Below, piece by piece: positions 54,217 through 61,000 of a stretch of 64,000 bases of DNA; position 1 is the first letter of the stretch, and every line of letters starts with the position of its first letter. The stretch comes from Nostoc sp. C052. Lineage in GTDB: Bacteria; Cyanobacteriota; Cyanobacteriia; Cyanobacteriales; Nostocaceae. A program made the position numbers and the translations under genes. A model generated the notes under the pieces. The model did no database searches and was not told where the DNA came from. It saw only the letters and a list, made by a program, of their open reading frames with translations. Location: the NCBI RefSeq assembly GCF_013393905.1, contig NZ_CP040272.1, positions 2,108,001 to 2,172,000 on the forward strand. The letters are read 5' to 3'.

Positions 54217-55473
54217 TTAATTTGAGATGAACTCATCAAAAACTTTTTTGATAATTGAACAACCCTTTTGTAATGTAGACATATCAATTACCAAAGGAGG
54301 CAGTATTTTAATTACAGTATCATTTCTACCTGCTAATTCAACTATTAACCCTAGCTCAAAACAACGGGAGGTTATACTTTTAGCTAAACTATTACCGCCA
54401 AAATCTTTAACATCAATACCCCAAATCATGCCAATTCCACGTACTGCTATTCTTTCACTAATTGATGCTATTTCTTGAGTGAGAAAATTTTTCAAGAAAA
54501 ACTCTTTATTTTTGACTTCTTGTTCAAGATTACTACTTTCTCTATATTCTAAAGCAGCTGTTGCTCCAATAAATGCCAACTGATTACCTCTAAAAGTACC
54601 ATTATGCTCACCCGGTTTCCATATATCTAAATCTGGCTTAATTAATAATAGTGACATTGGAAAACCATACCCACTAATAGATTTAGAGAGTATTACCATG
54701 TCAGGAACAATATCTGCTCTTTCAAAAGAAAAGAAAGAACCTGTTCGACCGCAGCCAACTTGAATATCATCGCAGATTAATAAAATGTCATGCTTATTGC
54801 ATAACTCTCTGAGTCTTTGAATCCAGATAATAGGAGCTACAACAACTCCACCTTCTGCTTGTACTGTTTCAAAGATAATTGCTGCTGGTTTTTCAATTCC
54901 CGAATTTACATCATTTAAGACTGTTTCTATATATTCTATAGTGTCAAAAGTTTCCATGAATCCATAGGGATAAGGCATAAAACTTACATTACTTGATGTC
55001 CCTATTACCCCGGCTCGAATCCCAATATTGCCAGTAATCGATAAGCTACCTAAAGTCATCCCATGATATGCTCCCATGAATGAGAATATACCTGCTCTCC
55101 CTTTGACTTTTCTCGCTAATTTTAAAGCAGCTTCAACTGCATTTGTTCCTGTCGGCCCGCAAAATTGAATACGATAATCTAGTTTTTTTGAACTTAAAAC
55201 TACCTCATCAAACTTGGCTAAAAACTTCTCTTTAGCTGAAGTATACATATCTAAAGCATGAGCAATTCCATCTGCATCTAAATATGACATGACTTTTTGT
55301 TTTATATAGTCATGATTATGTCCATAATTTAAAGCACCTGCACCAGCAAAAAAATCTATATATTCTTCACCTGATTCGGTATAAACTATAGAATCTTTAG
55401 CTCGATGGAATATTGCAGGAAAATTACGGCAATAGCTTCTAACGTTTGATTCGCGCTTTTCAAATATATTCAT
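54217..55473 (-). CDS. ectB: Diaminobutyrate-2-oxoglutarate aminotransferase (EctB-type)
   Basis: The 418-residue class III PLP aminotransferase is closest to EctB: NVRSYCRNFPAIFHRAKDS, FFAGAGALNYGHNHDYIKQK, DGIAHALDMYTSAKEKFL, with the PLP lysine in LSKSISGYGFP (Lys264). EctB makes L-2,4-diaminobutyrate from aspartate semialdehyde using glutamate. No ectA or ectC lies nearby, so ectoine is not the product. Instead the gene lies directly upstream of an NRPS whose A domain code reads as Dab, so it most likely supplies that residue. It is in the same operon, 86 bases after the JmjC gene. Confidence 0.92.
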   Translation of the reverse strand: MNIFEKRESNVRSYCRNFPAIFHRAKDSIVYTESGEEYIDFFAGAGALNYGHNHDYIKQKVMSYLDADGIAHALDMYTSAKEKFLAKFDEVVLSSKKLDYRIQFCGPTGTNAVEAALKLARKVKGRAGIFSFMGAYHGMTLGSLSITGNIGIRAGVIGTSSNVSFMPYPYGFMETFDTIEYIETVLNDVNSGIEKPAAIIFETVQAEGGVVVAPIIWIQRLRELCNKHDILLICDDIQVGCGRTGSFFSFERADIVPDMVILSKSISGYGFPMSLLLIKPDLDIWKPGEHNGTFRGNQLAFIGATAALEYRESSNLEQEVKNKEFFLKNFLTQEIASISERIAVRGIGMIWGIDVKDFGGNSLAKSITSRCFELGLIVELAGRNDTVIKILPPLVIDMSTLQKGCSIIKKVFDEFISN

Positions 55474-55559
55474 GAGATTTTTATTTTTGGGATTGCCAAA
55501 TACATTAATAAATCTACTGATTGTTTAGACTGGATGTCTTTGTGCCATAGCTTTGTTTT

Positions 55560-56441
55560 TTAAGAAACATAATTTAGATAAGACTTATAAAATTTGAAAA
55601 TTATCTGAGGAGGTACTTTTAATACTAAACCCATAGTTAATAAAAAGTTGTAGTAGCAGTTTTGAACTGGCATCCCTTTTGTCATAGCTGCTAAAGCCCT
55701 CAGTGAACTTTTTTGAGTATGCCAATCGATATTAAAAGAAATCGACATATCTAAACTCCGAACATGATGCAGCGTTCCGGGAGGCATATAGACAATATCC
55801 CCAGGATTTACAATAAATTTAATCGGTTTTGCATTTCTGTATTCAGGATATTTGTTGAAATCTGGATTTTCTGGATCAACGAGAAACCATCGCCAGCCTT
55901 TGCGATAACAATTTTTAGCATCTCTTGGTAGTAATATAGTAAATTGTTTGCGTCCAACAAGTTGAAAAAAAATATTGTTAGTCAGAAGACAATCAAAATG
56001 TAGTGGAGTAAGACTATTAGAAGCTCCAATAAAAAACTGACAGTAACGCCACCATTTGTAACGATACCATTTTGGTAAATAATCTAAAGGAAATGGTTGA
56101 ACATCTTTTATTAGTGAAGGTATTAAGCTAAATAGTGGCAAGTCATGACAATAGGGTGGCAAATCAGTTTTTTGATCATCTTTTTCATAGTTATTGATTA
56201 AGTTTACATATTCTTGCATCGTCAAACGACATAATTCAATTTTTTTATTACTAAACTTTTTAGCATAAATATTTAAAGCAGGAGATAAGTCTTTTAAATA
56301 TTCTAATGACCATTTATCGAAGCTATTCCAACTTTTAATCGCTCCTGAGATGATAACTGGTTTCTCGCAGTCAACATAGTTTGACTGAAATTCATTACTT
56401 GAAAGCTTATATCTGCGCTCGATTTCATTTGAGATTATCAT
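55560..56441 (-). CDS. Cupin/JmjC-like Fe(II)/2-oxoglutarate oxygenase
   Basis: The 293-residue protein has the layout of cupin-8/JmjC (factor-inhibiting-HIF-like) hydroxylases. An early CEKPVIISGAIKSW block comes first, the metal ligands His148-x-Asp150 are in PLHFDCLL, and GDIVYMPPGTLHHV gives the distal His225. A KQFTILLPRD strand follows the first motif. Members hydroxylate amino-acid side chains, free, carrier-bound or in protein. Set between a lone C domain and EctB in an NRPS operon, it probably hydroxylates a residue of the peptide (for example Dab or Asn), which is inference. A resistance or housekeeping role cannot be excluded. Confidence 0.85.
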   Translation of the reverse strand: MIISNEIERRYKLSSNEFQSNYVDCEKPVIISGAIKSWNSFDKWSLEYLKDLSPALNIYAKKFSNKKIELCRLTMQEYVNLINNYEKDDQKTDLPPYCHDLPLFSLIPSLIKDVQPFPLDYLPKWYRYKWWRYCQFFIGASNSLTPLHFDCLLTNNIFFQLVGRKQFTILLPRDAKNCYRKGWRWFLVDPENPDFNKYPEYRNAKPIKFIVNPGDIVYMPPGTLHHVRSLDMSISFNIDWHTQKSSLRALAAMTKGMPVQNCYYNFLLTMGLVLKVPPQIIFKFYKSYLNYVS

Positions 56442-56639
56442 AAATTAACCATTCTGCCTTAAATTCTCAATAATATTGCTGCCAATATGGCTCGATAAAA
56501 AAATGTAGTAGTCCTAAATGATTCAAATTTATTTGTCTTGAAGTGAGAATTTTGCTCGATTATGATAGTTTCTTAGTAATACCCGATCAGTCTGATTTAA
56601 ATTAACTTCTTTGATGTCTAATTATTTAATCTTTATTTA
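56442..56639. other. Longest gap inside the NRPS operon (198 bp)
   Basis: This AT-rich spacer lies between the lone C-domain gene and the JmjC gene. No coding sequence is visible. It is the only gap inside the cluster large enough for an internal promoter driving the JmjC-ectB-Dab cassette, but no clear -10/-35 pair or terminator hairpin is seen. Confidence 0.4.
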
Positions 56640-58040
56640 TTAATTATTTAAAGCAAAATCTAAGTTCAATGACATTTTTTTATCTAACATTAATATTTTT
56701 ATATGGGGTGTTTGCTCTGTAAGCAACAATAACTCCTTAAGCCTTACTTGAGGATTCGTTACTATGCCTTCGAGCAATATTTTTAAATGCTCTAATATAT
56801 TCATGATTGTTGCAGCATCAAAGCGGCGAAAATCATAATTAATTCCAATCGTGAGTTCTGAGCCAGGATACCCAACTATATTTAGAGGATAGTTTGTTTT
56901 GTAATAGCTAGTTTGCTCAGAGATATTTAGACTCCCCCATTCTTGCAGAAAGTTGCCTGTTTTTTGGTTCTCGAACACTACAAAGCTCTCAAACAAAGGC
57001 ATATTCCCTAGCACTTTACTGCATTTTTGAATATCTACCAGAGGATAATATTCATACTCTCGAAGTTCTATCAATTGAGTTTGTAATTGCTGAAGCCAAG
57101 ATAATAAATACTCATCCAAATCTATCTTGACATGTACTGGTAAGGTATTAACCATTTCCCCCACCATTGACTCTGAACCTTCTAAATCTACTGGACGACC
57201 AGAAGTAGTACAACCATAAATTACATTATTTTTGCCACTGTAGTGACTAAGGAGTATAGCCCAAACTCCCTGAACTATTGTATTCATGGTCAGGTGATGC
57301 TGCCTTGCTAAGGAATCTAGGTTTCTTGTAATTCCTTCCGATAAACTGATTTGTATATCCTCGTAGCGTTCTTCTAAATTGGACAAGTTGTTTGGGTATA
57401 GGTTAGTTAAGGGAGTAGGCTCTTTTACTCCATTGAGTTGCTGTCGCCAGAACTCCTCTGCTTTAGATAAATCCTGTTGTTTCAACCATTTGATGTAGTC
57501 TTTAAAGCAACTGCCGTTTCTTAAGGGTGCATCTTGACCCTGACAATATGCTTCATAAATTTCAATCACATCATTTAATACCAGTAGATATGACCAACCA
57601 TCTAGAATGAGCAGGTTGCTACTCCAAACAAGATAGTAAGTGTGTTCTTGAATTTGGATTATAGTCAGACGCATTAGAGGCGCTTGGGAAAAATCAAAAC
57701 GCCGTAAGCGATCGCTCTCAAGAAAAGATTTTAAATGCTCTTGTTGTTCTAATGGATCGAGTTCTTGCCAATCCTGGTAGTCTACAGGCACTTCTACTTG
57801 TTGATGCACAACTTGTAATGGTTTATCTAATTCTTCCCAATAGAAGCTAGTACGCAAGATTGTGTGTCGGGTTGCTACTTGCTGCCAAGCGTATTTAAAA
57901 GCATCAATATTCAGATTGCCGCTAAAAGTGTAGACGGACTGTGCATGGTATAATTCCATTTCAGGGGCGTGCAAACAGTGAAAGAGCATACCATGCTGTA
58001 TTGGAGATAGCGGGTATATATCTTGGATGTTTTCTCTCAT
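56640..58040 (-). CDS. Stand-alone condensation domain lacking catalytic His
   Basis: The 466-residue protein is a single condensation domain and nothing else. Its N-terminus (DIYPLSPIQHGMLFH) is of the type that usually follows an epimerase, which fits its place after the E-terminated NRPS. The motif that should be HHxxxDG reads NLLILDG, with Asn142 and Leu143 in place of the two His, while the Asp147-Gly and WS that follow are kept. The rest of the fold is intact (TIVQGVWAILLSHYSG, GCTTSGRP, MVGEMVNTLPV). It ends with a short non-homologous tail. Without the second His, normal condensation is unlikely. It may be a structural or interaction domain, or its catalysis may differ. Confidence 0.93.
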   Translation of the reverse strand: MRENIQDIYPLSPIQHGMLFHCLHAPEMELYHAQSVYTFSGNLNIDAFKYAWQQVATRHTILRTSFYWEELDKPLQVVHQQVEVPVDYQDWQELDPLEQQEHLKSFLESDRLRRFDFSQAPLMRLTIIQIQEHTYYLVWSSNLLILDGWSYLLVLNDVIEIYEAYCQGQDAPLRNGSCFKDYIKWLKQQDLSKAEEFWRQQLNGVKEPTPLTNLYPNNLSNLEERYEDIQISLSEGITRNLDSLARQHHLTMNTIVQGVWAILLSHYSGKNNVIYGCTTSGRPVDLEGSESMVGEMVNTLPVHVKIDLDEYLLSWLQQLQTQLIELREYEYYPLVDIQKCSKVLGNMPLFESFVVFENQKTGNFLQEWGSLNISEQTSYYKTNYPLNIVGYPGSELTIGINYDFRRFDAATIMNILEHLKILLEGIVTNPQVRLKELLLLTEQTPHIKILMLDKKMSLNLDFALNN

Positions 58041-58055
58041 TTTATTTTTACTCTC

Positions 58056-61000
58056 TCAGTTAATTTTTCTTAAAAACCGTTCGAGGTCTTGTTGACTTAA
58101 TTCTGCTTCTGGAAAGTCAGAAGGTGTATATACCCTGACTTCAGAAGATTGACAATGAGTCACGAGTACTTGCAATGCTTTTAAAAACTCTTGGGCTAAT
58201 CGTTCAATAGTGCTTCGTTGATGTATTCTTTCGCTGTAAGTCCAATCTATTCTCAACTGGTTATCAATTACCAAAGCGTCAATACTTAGCATATAGCTCT
58301 CCTGATTCCGCGAACTGCGCGTTTGTCCTTGGGAGTCTTGAGAGATTTTAAATATTGATGAGTCTGAAAATGTTTGATCGAACTGACCTAAGTAATTAAA
58401 GACCACTTCAGCTTGTGGAAGCGATCGCAATAACTTAACTCTCGCAATATCCTGACTAAGGTAACGTAGGACACCATAGCCTATTCCCTTATTTGGAATA
58501 CCCCGCAGTTGCTCTTTTATCGCTTTCAAAGCCTCTAAGGGATGAGACGTTTTTCCTAAATCTAACAATACAGGAAAAACAGAGGTAAACCAACCGACTG
58601 TACGCGACAAATCGACATCATCGAAAATTTCTTCTCGCCCATGACCTTCCAGAGCTAGTAATAGAGAATTATTGCCAGTCCATTGAGAAAAAGCTTGTAC
58701 TAGTGCTGTGAGCAAGACATCATTTATTTGTGTATTATAAGCTTTTGGTACTTCTTTTAGCAAGGCTTGAGTCTGTTCTAATGTCAGACAAATTGAGATA
58801 TTTAGAGTCGAGGCTACTGTATTGTCGCCATCAGAAAAATCTACTGGTAAAGGAGCAATTTTTTGCCAAGACTCTCTCAGCCAATAGTCCCATTCTTGTT
58901 GGAAGGTGGATGATTGTGCATATTCCTGTAGACATTTAGACCAGTATTTAAACGAAGTTGTTTTGGCTGGTAATTCTACCTTTTTGCCTTGGTTCATCAG
59001 CTGGTATGTTGTCTCCAAGTCTTCCAGTAAAATCCGCCAAGAAACGCCATCTACAGCTAAATGGTGAATAAGGATTAACAGACGACTTGATCCCCGCCCT
59101 AAGTTGAATAGAGCAACTCGCATCAATGGGCCTGTTGAGAGGTTAAGACTGGCTTGCAATTTGGTAGCAGCTGTTTCGATGGCTAGTTTTTGTTCGCTTG
59201 CTGATAGTGCAGAGAAATCAAAATTTATTAAAGGTAATTCTGCATCAGGGCTGGCGATAATCTGCTGCCAGCCAGACTCGGTTGGCTCAAAACGTAAGCG
59301 AAGAGCATCATGGTGTAACTGTAGTTCCTGTACAGATTTTTCTAATAAAGCTAGGTCAATAACTTGTTTAACTTCTAGTAAAACTGCTTGATTCCAGTGG
59401 TGGGGTTCAAGTAAATTCTGTTCAAAAAACCAGTATTGTATTGGTGTAAGAGAGGCTAAACCTGTGATGAGTTCTTGTTCGGCGTGGTTTATATTTTTTG
59501 TAACTGCCACACTTGCCAAACCAACAACTGTTTGATGTTGAAATAACTGCTTAACTGTAAGTTTTAGACCAGCTTGGTTGGCTCTGGTGATAACTACAAT
59601 GGCAAGAATAGAATCTCCACCTAATTCAAAAAAGTTATCGAAAATACCTACTTTATCCACACCAAGCACGCCTGCCCAAATTCCAGCTAGTTTGGCTTCT
59701 AATAAATTGCGAGGTGCTACTATCTCTTGGTCTTCAGGTCTTGCTGTATCAGGAGGTTTGAGCGCCTTCCGGTCAATCTTGCCATTAGGAGTTAATGGTA
59801 GTGACTCCAAAAAGACAAAAGCAGTTGGTACCATATAGTTTGGTAACTTTGCCTCTAAAAAATCGCGCAGTTGAGAAATAGTTAGTGTTTGCTCTGAGTT
59901 CGGAACTACATGAGCAACTATTCGCTGAGAATCTGTTTCCGAAGAATCAACCGTAACTACAGCCTCTCGGACTTCAGGATGCTCAATAATCAGTGCTTCA
60001 ATTTCTAAGAGTTCAATACGGAAACCACGTACTTTTACTTGATAGTCAATGCGCCCAATATACTCAATCTCTCCATTTGGTAAATAGCGCCCTAAATCCC
60101 CAGTTTGATATAACCTTTCCCCTGCTAGCTGCGTGTAAGGATTGGGAATAAATCGTTCGGCCGTCAGTTCTGGTTTGTTGAGATAACCACGCGATAAACC
60201 TGCACCACCAATATACAACATCCCAGTTACACCCACAGGAACAGGTTGTAAATTTTGATCTAACAAATAAATCTGCGTGTTGTGAATCGGGCGACCAATC
60301 GGTGGAATATTGCTAGTATCTTTGTCTAGAAGGGCAAATGTTGAATAAGTTGTATCTTCAGAAGGGCCATATAAGTTAAATACCTGTTGTATATTCTCCT
60401 GCTGATAAAGTTGTTGTACGAGATGATGATGAAGTGGTTCACCTGCAACATTGATTGTTTGGACTGAAGCCGGAATGCTATTAGTTCTCAATAACTGTGA
60501 AATCACACTTGGGACAGTATTTATTAGGGTTACATTTTGGGCTGTTGGCAGAGTTGGTAAATATAGTGCGTTCTCCATTAGAATCACCTTGCCGCCGCAA
60601 CACAGAGGAACAAATAACTCGAACACTGAAAGGTCGAAGCAAATTGAGGTTGATGCTAAAACTCCTTGCAAAGCTTCAATTGTAAAGGTTTGTTTTGCCC
60701 AATCCAACATTGCAACTGTGTTTGCGTGTTTAATCATTACACCTTTTGGTTTACCTGTTGAACCAGAGGTATAGATGACATAAGCGAGGTTGTCGGGGGT
60801 TATTTGAGTAAATAAATTTTCCTGGCTTTGTTGGGCGATGAGATGCCAATCGGTATCTAAACAAATGACTTGAGCTTTGTGGTGGGGTATTGTTTCTAGT
60901 AGTGAGGCTTGAGTGAGTAATACTGGTGTTTGAGTGTCTTCTAGTACAAATGCAATGCGTTCTTGGGGATAGTTGGGGTCTATTGGTATGTATGCGCCAC

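Noticed and set aside
54217..55473. Ectoine biosynthesis operon
   Set aside because: ectA and ectC are absent; the neighbours are NRPS genes.
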